A stretch of 53,742 nucleotides of DNA from Fusobacterium_C necrophorum (GCF_900104395.1 NZ_FMXX01000016.1), one strand, 5' to 3'. Positions 1-7,869 are shown, counted from the first letter of the stretch. Numbers and translations: made by a program. The notes: a model not told the origin generated them from the letters alone.

Positions 1-1
1 A

Positions 2-181
2 GTTATTCTTAATTTTAAAAAGAAAAAGCAATTTGAACTTTCTTTTTATGTGAAATCTTCTTTAGAAACTTTTGATATTAATCCTTTTATTTGTCCTTTT
101 TGTAAGATAAAGCTAAAAGTAAAAGAATTATTTTTAACCTCCCTCTGGTCTGGGTATGAAATTCATAAAATATATCCTTAA
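2..181 (+). CDS. C-terminal fragment of an unidentified protein
   Basis: An open frame runs in from the left edge and ends at TAA 179-181, giving about 59 residues. It is rich in Lys and aromatic residues and contains one CPFC motif (C-x2-C) in the stretch NPFICPFCKIKLK, followed by an aromatic tail. A zinc-knuckle tail like this occurs at the end of some transposases, but one motif is not enough to name a family. No start is visible. It could also be a chance open frame. Confidence 0.35.
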   Translation, partial: VILNFKKKKQFELSFYVKSSLETFDINPFICPFCKIKLKVKELFLTSLWSGYEIHKIYP

Positions 182-341
182 TTTTCTCTAATTTTATTAG
201 AGCTTTTTTGCATTCAACAATTTCTTATTTTTCTATAACTTTTCTATAATTTTACTCTTAATTACAATTTATATTTCCGTAAATTCTTTTTTTTATTATT
301 TTCCTATCTCTTTAAATTTATACTTTCCTATATAATAAAAA
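182..341. other. AT-rich gap without a visible gene
   Basis: This stretch lies between the fragment at the left edge and the tRNA terminator. It is extremely AT-rich, and I see no coding frame, promoter or RNA fold that I can support. Confidence 0.5.
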
Positions 342-364
342 AAGTTGTCTCTCGTTGACAACTT
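342..364 (-). terminator. Terminator of the eleven-tRNA operon
   Basis: AAGTTGTC (342-349) pairs with GACAACTT (357-364) around a 7-nt loop. On the minus strand the stem is followed by a run of T (the A-run at 334-343). It lies just downstream of tRNA-Asp, the last gene of the operon. Confidence 0.8.
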
Positions 365-378
365 TCTGTTCTAAAATA

Positions 379-456
379 TGGCGGGAGTGACGAGGCTCGA
401 ACTCGCGACCTCCTGCGTGACAGGCAGGCGCTCTAACCAAACTGAGCTACACCCCC
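379..456 (-). tRNA. tRNA-Asp (GTC)
   Basis: A full cloverleaf is readable on the minus strand: acceptor GGGGGTG pairs with CACTCCC, anticodon loop CTGTCAC, T-loop GTTCGAGCC, encoded CCA. It is the last gene of the leftward operon. Confidence 0.93.
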
Positions 457-462
457 ATTATA

Positions 463-538
463 TGGTGGTCACAATAGGACTCGAACCTATGACCCTCTGC
501 TTGTAAGGCAGATGCTCTCCCGACTGAGCTATGCGACC
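463..538 (-). tRNA. tRNA-Val (TAC)
   Basis: Acceptor GGTCGCA pairs with TGTGACC. The anticodon loop is CTTACAA in a TCTGC/GCAGA stem. CCA is encoded. Confidence 0.93.
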
Positions 539-550
539 ATTTTTACATTA

Positions 551-626
551 TGGTGCCCAGAGGCGGAATCGAACCACCGACACGGGGATTTTCAGTCCCC
601 TGCTCTACCGACTGAGCTATCTGGGC
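551..626 (-). tRNA. tRNA-Phe (GAA)
   Basis: Acceptor GCCCAGA, anticodon loop CTGAAAA in a GGGGA/TCCCC stem, T-loop GGTTCGATTCC, encoded CCA. Confidence 0.93.
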
Positions 627-646
627 AACAAAACAATAAAAATAGG

Positions 647-731
647 TGGCGGAAGGTTAGAGACTCGAACTCTAAAGTCTTACGACGTCGGTTTTCAAGA
701 CCGATTCCTTACCAAATTAGGATAACCTTCC
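647..731 (-). tRNA. tRNA-Ser (TGA)
   Basis: An 85-nt class II tRNA. Acceptor GGAAGGT, anticodon loop CTTGAAA in a TCGGT/ACCGA stem, a long variable arm, encoded CCA. Confidence 0.92.
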
Positions 732-732
732 A

Positions 733-807
733 TGGTACCCCGTAGGGGAATTGAACCCCTGTTTCCAGAGTGAAAATCTGATGTCCTAACCACTGAACGA
801 ACGGGGC
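733..807 (-). tRNA. tRNA-Glu (TTC)
   Basis: Acceptor GCCCCGT pairs with ACGGGGT (one wobble). The anticodon loop holds TTC in a CAGA/TCTG stem. CCA is encoded. Only one base separates it from tRNA-Ser. Confidence 0.92.
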
Positions 808-828
808 AAGTTTTCATCAAAAATATGA

Positions 829-905
829 TGGTGGATCCAGCTGGAATCGAACCAGCGACCACTCGGTTATGAGCCGAGTGCTCTAACCAACTGAGCTATG
901 GATCC
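829..905 (-). tRNA. tRNA with CAT anticodon: elongator Met or Ile2
   Basis: Acceptor GGATCCA pairs fully with TGGATCC, so it is not the initiator. The anticodon loop is CTCATAA in a CTCGG/CCGAG stem. A CAT anticodon may read Met or, after lysidine modification by TilS, Ile AUA codons. Acceptor pairs 4 and 5 are T-A and C-G, intermediate between the E. coli Ile2 pattern (C-G, C-G) and the elongator Met pattern (U-A, A-U). Sequence alone does not settle the identity. Confidence 0.9.
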
Positions 906-923
906 GACTCTTTCAAAAAAAAA

Positions 924-1000
<77 letters not shown>

Positions 1001-1010
1001 ATAAATCAAA

Positions 1011-1086
1011 TGGTGCGTCATACAAGATTTGAACTTGTGACAACACGATTAAAAGTCGTGTGCTCTACCATCTGAGCTAATGACGC
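1011..1086 (-). tRNA. tRNA-Lys (TTT), copy 1
   Basis: Acceptor GCGTCAT, anticodon loop CTTTTAA in a CACGA/TCGTG stem, encoded CCA. The second operon carries an apparently identical copy at 5727-5802. Confidence 0.93.
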
Positions 1087-1089
1087 ATA

Positions 1090-1165
<76 letters not shown>

Positions 1166-1176
1166 ATTGCTCTCTT

Positions 1177-1253
<77 letters not shown>

Positions 1254-1261
1254 TTAAAAAA

Positions 1262-1349
1262 TGGTGCCTAGAGCCGGAATCGAACCGGCACGGTACTAAG
1301 TACCACGGGATTTTAAGTCCCGTGCGTCTACCTATTCCGCCATCCAGGC
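1262..1349 (-). tRNA. tRNA-Leu (TAA)
   Basis: An 88-nt class II tRNA. Acceptor GCCTGGA pairs with TCTAGGC, anticodon loop CTTAAAA in a CGGGA/TCCCG stem, long variable arm, encoded CCA. It is the first gene of the operon, about 28 nt below the promoter's likely start point. Confidence 0.92.
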
Positions 1350-1384
1350 AGTCCTGTACACCCTTTCTATCAAGGACATTTATG

Positions 1385-1413
1385 ATAATATCATAAAATA
1401 GAGAATCTGTCAA
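1385..1413 (-). promoter_or_regulatory. Promoter of the eleven-tRNA operon
   Basis: On the minus strand TTGACA (1408-1413) is followed after exactly 17 bp by TATTAT (1385-1390). The -10 box sits inside a perfect 9-1-9 inverted repeat at 1379-1397. The promoter overlaps the 3' end of the GIY-YIG gene. Confidence 0.85.
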
Positions 1414-1735
1414 TTCTTTTTTTATATTTTTTTCTCTCTTCCTTTGCTTCCCATTTTTTTCTTTGATACAAAGATCTCCCCCATTCTTCACTGGCTTTCT
1501 GTAAAAATTTTTCTTTTTGTTTCTTAGTCCAAGATTTGAAAAAATATTCCAGTTTCAGAGCTTCTGATTTGCTTTCACAAGCCATACTGAAAAGTATTTT
1601 AGTAACAGGATGAGATTTTGTGTACTTCGCTCCTTTCTTTTCCAAGTGCTCTTGAAATCTTTTTTCTACATTCCGGCTGATTCCTATATAAATGCTATCA
1701 TCTTCACAGCGTAAAAAATAGACATAATACTTCAT
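1391..1735 (-). CDS. GIY-YIG nuclease-domain protein (UPF0213/YhbQ-like)
   Basis: A 114-residue protein with an N-terminal GIY-YIG fold. The GIY half reads YVY (residues 4-6), the YIG half reads YIG (16-18), and a conserved arginine helix follows (EKRFQEHL). The family includes small stand-alone proteins of about 80-100 residues with suspected DNA-nicking activity and poorly known roles; homologous domains occur in UvrC and SLX1. The C-terminus is a Lys/Arg-rich tail. The start is set by GAGGAG six bases before ATG. Its 3' end overlaps the promoter of the tRNA operon on the same strand, so transcription through it could enter the tRNA genes. Confidence 0.8.
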   Translation of the reverse strand: MKYYVYFLRCEDDSIYIGISRNVEKRFQEHLEKKGAKYTKSHPVTKILFSMACESKSEALKLEYFFKSWTKKQKEKFLQKASEEWGRSLYQRKKWEAKEERKKYKKRIDRFSIL

Positions 1736-1778
1736 ATTCTTCTCCTCTATTTTTGTTTTCTTTTTTCCTAAAATATAG

Positions 1779-1784
1779 TATAAT
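1779..1784 (+). promoter_or_regulatory. Possible -10 box for the DUF1576 gene
   Basis: A perfect TATAAT precedes the DUF1576 gene by about 40 bp. No good -35 box is visible at the right distance, so this is a weak call. Confidence 0.35.
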
Positions 1785-1826
1785 GAAAAAAATATACCAT
1801 TTTTTAGGAAAGGAGATTACAATTCT

Positions 1827-3182
1827 ATGCACAGGTTTCATCATCGATTAAGAGTGATCAAGTGGATCAGTACTTTACTGTTCTGTCTTATTTTAGCATT
1901 TTTGGCATTTTATGTCATACAAAAAAAAGAAAATATTTTAATAGGTTTAGCTCATATCATCACCTCCCCTGCTATCTTGATTACAGACTTTATCTTAGTG
2001 GGAGGAATCGGTGCTGCTTTTATGAACGCTTTGTTGATTTTTATTTTTAACTTTGCACTTATTCGTGTTTTAAGAATAAAAATTACAGGAATCGTCATTG
2101 CATGTCTTTTAACAGTATTCGGTTTTTCCTTTTTTGGAAAAAATATCCTTAATATTTTACCTTTTTATATCGGAGGAATTTTTTATTGTACTTATGTACA
2201 GGAAGAACTCGCAGATAATTTTGTTCCGATCGCCTTTTCCAGTGCCTTAGCTCCTTTTGTGAGTGAAATTGCTTTCCAAGTAGCTTCTTCTGAGTCTTCT
2301 TATGTGGGAGCTATTATTTTGGGAATTGCCATTGGTTTTGTCATCTGCCCTTTAGCGAAAAAAATGTATCATTTTCATGAGGGATTCAATTTGTATAACT
2401 TAGGATTTACTGGTGGAATCCTGGGAGCTTGCATTGCTTCTGTTTTGAAATTATATGATATTCCTATCAAACCGCAATATTTAGTCTCTACAGAACATCA
2501 TTTCTTTTTAACACTTCTTTGTTCCATTCTCTTTGCTTCTCTCATCATCATCGGTCTTTTGATAAAGGATGCGCATATTAAGCAATATGGAAAATTGATA
2601 AAAGATTCTGGTTTCCATACGGATTTTATGAAAAAATATGGCTACGGCCTTAGCTTTATCAATATGGGAGTCATGGGATTTTTTTGTATGGGATTTTTAT
2701 TTTGGGAGGGACAAAGCTTAAACGGTCCTATGCTAGCAGGAATATTTACAGTTGTTGGCTTTGCTGCCTATGGAAAAACACCTTTGAATACTTTTCCCAT
2801 TTTATTGGGAGTTCACTTGGCAAGTTATGGTAGTAATACTCCTATTTTCGGCGTTTGTCTCTCGGGATTGTTTGGGACGGCTTTGGCTCCTATCGCCGGA
2901 GTCTATGGAATTCTTTGGGGAGTCGTAGCTGGTTGGTTACATTTATCAGTTGTACAAAGTATTGGAATTGTTCATGGAGGTTTGAACTTATATAACAATG
3001 GTTTTTCCTGTGGAATTGTAGCAAGTGTTCTACTTCCTATTATGAATATGCTTTCCGAACAAAAAGCAAAGAGCAAGTTGAACTTATTAAAACGACATAA
3101 GGTCTATATCCAAACCATCAATCGCCATTTTGAAGAAAAAATAAAAGAAGGAGAATTTCATGAGAAAACTCACAAAAATTAA
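1827..3182 (+). CDS. DUF1576 family multi-pass membrane protein
   Basis: A 451-residue hydrophobic protein with about ten or more membrane segments, matching what I know of DUF1576, a family without an established function. It shows a clear internal duplication. A first-half module has GFSFFGKNILNILPFYIGG and later HEGFNLYNLGFTGGI; the second half repeats this as GFAAYGKTPLNTFPILLGV and HGGLNLYNNGFSCGI. Two-repeat membrane folds are typical of channels and secondary transporters, so a transport role is reasonable but inferred. AGGAG precedes ATG at 1827. Its last 23 bp overlap the Nudix gene, so the two are probably translated from one mRNA. Confidence 0.75.
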   Translation: MHRFHHRLRVIKWISTLLFCLILAFLAFYVIQKKENILIGLAHIITSPAILITDFILVGGIGAAFMNALLIFIFNFALIRVLRIKITGIVIACLLTVFGFSFFGKNILNILPFYIGGIFYCTYVQEELADNFVPIAFSSALAPFVSEIAFQVASSESSYVGAIILGIAIGFVICPLAKKMYHFHEGFNLYNLGFTGGILGACIASVLKLYDIPIKPQYLVSTEHHFFLTLLCSILFASLIIIGLLIKDAHIKQYGKLIKDSGFHTDFMKKYGYGLSFINMGVMGFFCMGFLFWEGQSLNGPMLAGIFTVVGFAAYGKTPLNTFPILLGVHLASYGSNTPIFGVCLSGLFGTALAPIAGVYGILWGVVAGWLHLSVVQSIGIVHGGLNLYNNGFSCGIVASVLLPIMNMLSEQKAKSKLNLLKRHKVYIQTINRHFEEKIKEGEFHEKTHKN

Positions 3183-3699
3183 AACAAACGAGTTGAAATT
3201 TTTGAAACCCGCTATTGAAAAACACCCAAACAATGAAATGCAATTGGAATTTTTAATCAAACAAAATGCTGTTGCCGCCCTGCTTTTAAATGAAGACGCC
3301 AGCAAAGTATTTTTAGTAAAACAATATCGTCCGGGAGCCGGAAAAGAAATCTATGAAATTCCCGCCGGATTGATAGAAGAAAAAGAAGACCCTAACCTTG
3401 CATGCTTCCGAGAAGTTGAAGAAGAAACTGGTTATCTTAGAAGAGATTATAAAGTGCTCTATGAATCACAAAAACCATTGTTTGTCTCTCCGGGTTATAC
3501 AGAGGAAGCCCTGTATTTTTATGTATTTCAATTGCACTCGGATACTGTTTCTCCTCAAACCTTACACTTGGACGAAGGAGAAGAGCTGGTCGGAGCCTGG
3601 TTCCCTATAGATGAAATTTTTTCCAACCATAGACCTCACATCAGCTATGATTTAAAAACTGTTTTTTGTTTTCTATTATGGAAATCTCTCAATTCCTAA
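3160..3699 (+). CDS. Nudix hydrolase, ADP-ribose pyrophosphatase-like
   Basis: A 179-residue protein with a complete Nudix box at residues 70-92 (G-x5-E-x7-REVEEETGY), which binds the metal ions that drive pyrophosphate hydrolysis. The upstream QYRPGAGKEIYEIPAG segment is typical of the ADP-ribose pyrophosphatase branch (NudF/YqkG), which cleaves ADP-ribose to AMP and ribose 5-phosphate. The exact substrate cannot be read from sequence. It starts inside the end of the DUF1576 gene and is followed by a strong hairpin terminator. Confidence 0.85.
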   Translation: MRKLTKIKTNELKFLKPAIEKHPNNEMQLEFLIKQNAVAALLLNEDASKVFLVKQYRPGAGKEIYEIPAGLIEEKEDPNLACFREVEEETGYLRRDYKVLYESQKPLFVSPGYTEEALYFYVFQLHSDTVSPQTLHLDEGEELVGAWFPIDEIFSNHRPHISYDLKTVFCFLLWKSLNS

Positions 3700-3702
3700 G
3701 AA

Positions 3703-3733
3703 GCTGTCTCAAAATGCTTCATTTTGAGACAGC
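3703..3733. terminator. Bidirectional terminator between convergent genes
   Basis: A perfect 14-bp stem, GCTGTCTCAAAATG (3703-3716) with its complement (3720-3733), has a 3-nt loop. It lies between the rightward Nudix gene and the leftward pgeF gene and can serve both. Half of a similar motif recurs downstream of rnfB. Confidence 0.85.
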
Positions 3734-3738
3734 CTCTT

Positions 3739-4455
3739 TTACTTTTCAAAATATATGAATGCTCCGTTTCTTCCGGCCTGTTCTCTATCTCTTCGATAAG
3801 AATGATAATTTCCTTCAAAACTACAAAGAGTATTCCGAAATATATTTTCCGGCTTTACCCCCGCTTCTAACAAACTTTGACTAATAAATTCCTGATTGTC
3901 GTAATAATACTTATCTCCTTCTTTTTGAAAACTTTTCCAAATCATCTCGGAAGAAAACGCAGTTTGAAATTGCTCCAAAAATTCCTTTCCGACCTCGTAA
4001 TGTTTAGGAGAAATTCCCACTCCGAACAATACCTCTATGTCCTCCGTCTTGGTATTATAAGATTGGCACATTTTTTCCAGTGCTTTACAGGCAATCTTTT
4101 GAAAGCTTCCCTTCCAACCAGAATGTACAACGGAAATTACCGTATTTTTGCGCTCCAATAAAAAGACGGGCATACAATCTGCATATTTAGTATATAAAAT
4201 CACATCTTTTCTTCTTGTCACAAAACCGTCATTATTGTCAAAATAATTTTGTTCTGTTCCTTCAATAACTGCAACATGACTGCTATGAGTCTGTTTTCCA
4301 TGAATGATCATCTCACAAGGCAATAACAATTCTTTTTGCAAATCGGAAAAAGACATTTTCATAACATTTCCAAGTTCCTTTTTCGTATAAATCACTCGAA
4401 TTCCCAAATCTTTCCATGCTAAAAACTCTGTTCTGTTCCTATACTCTGCAATCAT
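3739..4455 (-). CDS. pgeF: Peptidoglycan editing factor / multicopper polyphenol oxidase family protein (YfiH, LACC1-like)
   Basis: 238 residues, the usual family length. Metal-site motifs are all present: KQTHS (54-58), ADC (92-94) and HSGWKG (111-116), with SYRRD near the C-terminus. Family members are reported as PgeF, which keeps abnormal amino acids out of peptidoglycan precursors, and as LACC1-like purine nucleoside enzymes. The usual GxGIGPC motif reads GVGISPK here (145-151), so the metal-ligand cysteine of that motif is absent. The start codon overlaps the aroF stop (ATGA), showing translational coupling in a Smr-aroF-pgeF operon. Confidence 0.88.
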   Translation of the reverse strand: MIAEYRNRTEFLAWKDLGIRVIYTKKELGNVMKMSFSDLQKELLLPCEMIIHGKQTHSSHVAVIEGTEQNYFDNNDGFVTRRKDVILYTKYADCMPVFLLERKNTVISVVHSGWKGSFQKIACKALEKMCQSYNTKTEDIEVLFGVGISPKHYEVGKEFLEQFQTAFSSEMIWKSFQKEGDKYYYDNQEFISQSLLEAGVKPENIFRNTLCSFEGNYHSYRRDREQAGRNGAFIYFEK

Positions 4456-5264
4456 AGAAGTTCCTCTCTCACTGCCAGTATTTTTTTCAAATTCTGCACT
4501 AAAATATCAAACATTTCAAAATCTAAGGACTGAGCTCCGTCAGACAAAGCACAAGACGGATGTTCATGAATTTCTACCATAGCTCCATCCGCTCCCGCCA
4601 CAACGGCAGCCAAAGTCACAGGACTTACCAAGCTTCTTTTTCCGGTGCCGTGACTCGCATCAATGAGAACCGGCAAATGTGTTACTTCCTTTAACAAAGG
4701 GATGGCATTGATGTCCACTGTATTTCGAGTCATGGTTTCAAAAGTACGAATCCCTCGTTCACAAAGAATAATATTAGGATTCCCGTAGGCAAAAATATAT
4801 TCAGCCGCCATCAGTAATTCTTCAATTTTCGCTGCCAAACCCCGTTTCAGCAAAATAGGCTTCTTGGAAGCTCCTAATTTTTTTAATAAACTGTAATTTT
4901 GCATATTTCTGGCACCAATTTGGAGAATATCCGCATAGCTTTCTATCAATTCCAAATCCTCGGTGCTCATGACTTCCGTTACCACCAGCAATCCGTATTC
5001 GTCAGCAGCCTCTCGCAAGTATCGTAACCCTTCCTCCCCTAAACCTTGAAAATCATAAGGAGAAGTTCTGGGTTTATAAGCTCCTCCACGCAATACAGCT
5101 CCTCCGCATTCCTTTACTTTTTTGGCAATGGAAAATACCATTTCTTTATTCTCAACAGAGCAAGGTCCTGCAATCAGGAGAAAATGTCCTCCTCCTATTT
5201 TATGTCCTCCAATCTCTAAAATCGTATCTTTTTTTTGAAAATTTCTTGTCACAAATTTTGTCAT
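4452..5264 (-). CDS. aroF: 3-deoxy-7-phosphoheptulonate synthase (DAHP synthase)
   Basis: Catalyses the first step of the shikimate pathway, joining phosphoenolpyruvate and erythrose 4-phosphate. At 270 residues it is the short beta-type enzyme related to KDO8P synthase. Motifs: AGPCSVE (32-38), KPRTSPYDFQG (64-74), QIGARNMQN in the middle, DASHGTG (202-208). There is no N-terminal ACT-like or C-terminal chorismate mutase extension, so no built-in allosteric domain is visible. Both ends overlap neighbours by 4 bp (ATGA). Confidence 0.93.
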   Translation of the reverse strand: MTKFVTRNFQKKDTILEIGGHKIGGGHFLLIAGPCSVENKEMVFSIAKKVKECGGAVLRGGAYKPRTSPYDFQGLGEEGLRYLREAADEYGLLVVTEVMSTEDLELIESYADILQIGARNMQNYSLLKKLGASKKPILLKRGLAAKIEELLMAAEYIFAYGNPNIILCERGIRTFETMTRNTVDINAIPLLKEVTHLPVLIDASHGTGKRSLVSPVTLAAVVAGADGAMVEIHEHPSCALSDGAQSLDFEMFDILVQNLKKILAVREELL

Positions 5265-5557
5265 TTTTTTCGTTTACCCCTCTCTTCTAATAGTACGATT
5301 GGCATCACATAGGTAACTCCCGGATTTAAATCGACTCGATAGCGTAATTTTCCCTTTTGTCTCGCCAAAAATTTCCGCAAATTTTCTCGTAAAACGGCAG
5401 AACTATCCAATCTTTTCGATCCATATCCGTGAATGATACAAATTTCTTTTTTTTCTTTTCTTCTTATCATTTCATTGTATTTTTGTATGAAAATCCGCAA
5501 AGCATCTTCATAATTCATTCCATGTAAGTCAATTTCCTTATACATTGTTTTCTCCAA
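5261..5557 (-). CDS. Smr-domain protein
   Basis: A 98-residue stand-alone Smr domain, as found at the C-terminus of MutS2. The DLHG motif (residues 10-13) and the HGYGS motif (44-48), equivalent to the family's HGxG, are the presumed nucleic-acid-cleaving elements. In other bacteria Smr domains act in recombination suppression or in cleaving mRNA on collided ribosomes; which applies here is unknown. It is the first gene of the Smr-aroF-pgeF operon and lies 161 bp downstream of the second tRNA operon's terminator on the opposite reading side. Confidence 0.85.
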   Translation of the reverse strand: MEKTMYKEIDLHGMNYEDALRIFIQKYNEMIRRKEKKEICIIHGYGSKRLDSSAVLRENLRKFLARQKGKLRYRVDLNPGVTYVMPIVLLEERGKRKK

Positions 5558-5603
5558 GAATTTTATCTATTTTTGATTATATCATATTTCATATATAAAA
5601 AAA

Positions 5604-5623
5604 AGAGTAAGCTTCCTTACTCT
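5604..5623 (-). terminator. Terminator of the five-tRNA operon
   Basis: AGAGTAAG (5604-5611) pairs with CTTACTCT (5616-5623) around a 4-nt loop. On the minus strand it is followed by a run of T (A-run 5597-5604). Confidence 0.8.
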
Positions 5624-5635
5624 AATTCTTAAAAA

Positions 5636-5719
5636 TGGTGCGAAGAGAGAGACTTGAACTCTCACGCCGAAGGCGCTAGATCCTAAGTCTAGTGCGTCTG
5701 CCAATTCCGCCATCCTCGC
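5636..5719 (-). tRNA. tRNA-Leu (TAG)
   Basis: An 84-nt class II tRNA. Acceptor GCGAGGA, anticodon loop CTTAGGA in a CTAGA/TCTAG stem, long variable arm, encoded CCA. It is the last gene of the second operon. Confidence 0.92.
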
Positions 5720-5726
5720 ACGTTAG

Positions 5727-5802
5727 TGGTGCGTCATACAAGATTTGAACTTGTGACAACACGATTAAAAGTCGTGTGCTCTACCATCTGAGCTAATGAC
5801 GC
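5727..5802 (-). tRNA. tRNA-Lys (TTT), copy 2
   Basis: It appears identical to the copy at 1011-1086, with the same acceptor, anticodon and encoded CCA. Confidence 0.93.
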
Positions 5803-5809
5803 TAACATA

Positions 5810-5886
5810 TGGGGTGATCGACGGGATTTGAACCCGCGACAACCAGTGCCACAAACTGGCGCTCTACCAACTGAACTACGATCACC
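5810..5886 (-). tRNA. tRNA-His (GTG)
   Basis: Anticodon loop TTGTGGC in a CCAGT/ACTGG stem. The 5' GG and the C73 discriminator provide the extra G-1:C73 pair that marks bacterial tRNA-His. CCA is encoded. Confidence 0.93.
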
Positions 5887-5893
5887 ATATTTT

Positions 5894-5969
<76 letters not shown>

Positions 5970-5975
5970 AAAAAT

Positions 5976-6051
5976 GGTCGGAATAGCAAGATTCGAACTT
6001 GCGGCCCTCTGCTCCCAAGGCAGATGCGCTACCGGACTGCGCTATATTCCG
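5976..6051 (-). tRNA. tRNA-Pro (TGG)
   Basis: Acceptor CGGAATA, anticodon loop CTTGGGA in a TCTGC/GCAGA stem, encoded CCA. It is the first gene of the second operon. Confidence 0.92.
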
Positions 6052-6076
6052 ACAGATATTCTATTGAACATATAGA

Positions 6077-6105
6077 ATATTATCATAAAGTATTCCTTCT
6101 GTCAA
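6077..6105 (-). promoter_or_regulatory. Promoter of the five-tRNA operon
   Basis: On the minus strand TTGACA (6100-6105), a 17-bp spacer, then TAATAT (6077-6082). The -10 area shares a TTTATGATA element with the promoter of the first tRNA operon. Confidence 0.85.
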
Positions 6106-6145
6106 GAATTTTTCTATTTTTTTTAGAAAATTTTTCAAAAAAGAA

Positions 6146-6192
6146 AAGAGGCTTCTCTTCTATCTCACGAATAGAAAAGAAAAAACTCCTCT
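6146..6192 (-). terminator. Probable terminator of the AGCS symporter gene
   Basis: An imperfect long stem (AGAGG...CCTCT arms with internal bulges) lies just past the symporter stop. On the minus strand it runs into a T-rich stretch. Confidence 0.45.
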
Positions 6193-6230
6193 CTCCATTT
6201 TTATTTCTTAATTTTTTTATCCTAGTTCTT

Positions 6231-7634
6231 TTATTCCCATGTTTCCGTATTCATAATTTCTGGAGTATCTTTGATATAGAATTCCGGATTCTTTCCTCCT
6301 CTTCGTTTTGCTCGATAATCTTGAAGAACATGTAAGGCTTTTGGACTTAAAATAGCAATTGCCACAATATTCATAATCGCCATAATTCCCATAGATAAGT
6401 CAGCCAAATCCCAGACTGTAGATAGTTTTGCGACAGAACCGATATAGATAATCGCTACACTGATGATTCTAAACAACAGCATCACTTGTTTATTTCCTCC
6501 GGATAAAAATTCTACATTGGTTTCTCCATAATAATAATTTCCAATGACAGAACTGAAAGCAAACAAGAATAGACAAGCGGTAATAAAGGGACTTCCCCAA
6601 GCTCCCACCTCTCTGGATAGAGCAATTTGTGTCAATTTGATTCCTGTTTCCCCTATATTTGCATAATTAGGAAGTAATAACACAATAAATCCTGTCGCAC
6701 TACAAATCACAATCGTATCTATAAAAACCCCGAAAGCTTGAAGTAAGCCTTGTTTTACCGGGTGAGATACTTTGGAAGTAGCGGCGGCATTCGGTGCGGA
6801 TCCCATTCCTGCCTCGTTGGAATACAAACCTCTTTTCACTCCTTGTAACATGGCAACTCCCATAGCTCCTCCTGCCATAGCTTGTACTCCAAAAGCACTT
6901 TTTACGATAAGAACAATCAAGGCAGGAATATGGGGAATATTCATCAATAACACAATAAGAGCCACAATTACATATCCCAAAGCCATCACAGGGACTACCA
7001 ATCCGGCAAAGTTCGCAATTCTTTGAAGTCCTCCAAAAATGACCAAAGCAGATAGAATTGTTATCACAACTCCAACCAACATAGGACTGAAACCGAAGCT
7101 TCCTTCAAAAGCTTGAGCAATCGTATTGGCTTGTACTGTATTAAAAGCAAAAGCAAAGGTAATGATAACGATAACAGAAAAGAATTTTGCCATAGATTTC
7201 CATCCCAAAGCCTTTTCCATATAATAAGCGGGACCCCCTCGATATCCTCCCTTTCCATCATGCTCTTTATATACTTGTGCTAAGGTATTTTCTATCAAAC
7301 TGGTGGCACAACCGATCAAGGAAGTAACCCACATCCAGAATAGAGCCCCGGGTCCTCCCAATACAACTGCAATAGCGACCCCCGCCAAATTTCCTGTTCC
7401 TACATGCGAGGATACACTGATACAAAAAGCTTGAAAGGCGGAAACTTGATGTCCTTCTCTTTTTTCTCCGTCTTTTAAAGCAGACAGCTTTCCGGTGACC
7501 AACCTTACCATATCTCCAAACAAAAAGATTTGAGCAAAACCTGTTCTGATTGTATAAAAAATTCCTGATATCAGTAGCAACCCGATCAGAACATAAGACC
7601 AAAGATACCCATTAATTATGTTTACTAATTCCAT
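6231..7634 (-). CDS. Sodium:alanine/glycine symporter (AGCS family)
   Basis: A 467-residue membrane protein of the AGCS family, which imports alanine or glycine with Na+. Characteristic stretches are the SSHVGTGNLAGVA motif, GGPGALFWMWV, the PAYYMEKALG segment and SNEAGMGSAPNAAA. About ten to eleven membrane helices are visible. An upstream in-frame ATG at 7652 exists, but GAGGAGG lies six bases before ATG 7634, so the shorter form is chosen. It is a single-gene unit between the tRNA operon and the OmpA lipoprotein. Confidence 0.9.
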   Translation of the reverse strand: MELVNIINGYLWSYVLIGLLLISGIFYTIRTGFAQIFLFGDMVRLVTGKLSALKDGEKREGHQVSAFQAFCISVSSHVGTGNLAGVAIAVVLGGPGALFWMWVTSLIGCATSLIENTLAQVYKEHDGKGGYRGGPAYYMEKALGWKSMAKFFSVIVIITFAFAFNTVQANTIAQAFEGSFGFSPMLVGVVITILSALVIFGGLQRIANFAGLVVPVMALGYVIVALIVLLMNIPHIPALIVLIVKSAFGVQAMAGGAMGVAMLQGVKRGLYSNEAGMGSAPNAAATSKVSHPVKQGLLQAFGVFIDTIVICSATGFIVLLLPNYANIGETGIKLTQIALSREVGAWGSPFITACLFLFAFSSVIGNYYYGETNVEFLSGGNKQVMLLFRIISVAIIYIGSVAKLSTVWDLADLSMGIMAIMNIVAIAILSPKALHVLQDYRAKRRGGKNPEFYIKDTPEIMNTETWE

Positions 7635-7810
7635 TATGTCCTCCTCTTTCATAAAAAAATATTTGCTAAGGTAAGTATATCATATTTCTGATAAAAAATA
7701 AAAATAATTTTTTAAGAATTGATATAAAATAGAGATTTTTGTCTTAATTTCATATTTATCTATCATTTTCAGATTTTTTCTTTGAAAATTGATTGTAAAA
7801 TTTCCTTTGT

Positions 7811-7839
7811 TTGCATATTTTTTTGAAAAGAAGTATAAT
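7811..7839 (+). promoter_or_regulatory. Promoter of the OmpA-family lipoprotein gene
   Basis: TTGCAT (7811-7816), a 17-bp spacer, then a perfect TATAAT (7834-7839). It lies about 30 bp before the start codon. Confidence 0.75.
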
Positions 7840-7869
7840 ATAAAAAACATTTTTGAAGGAGGAAAGCAT

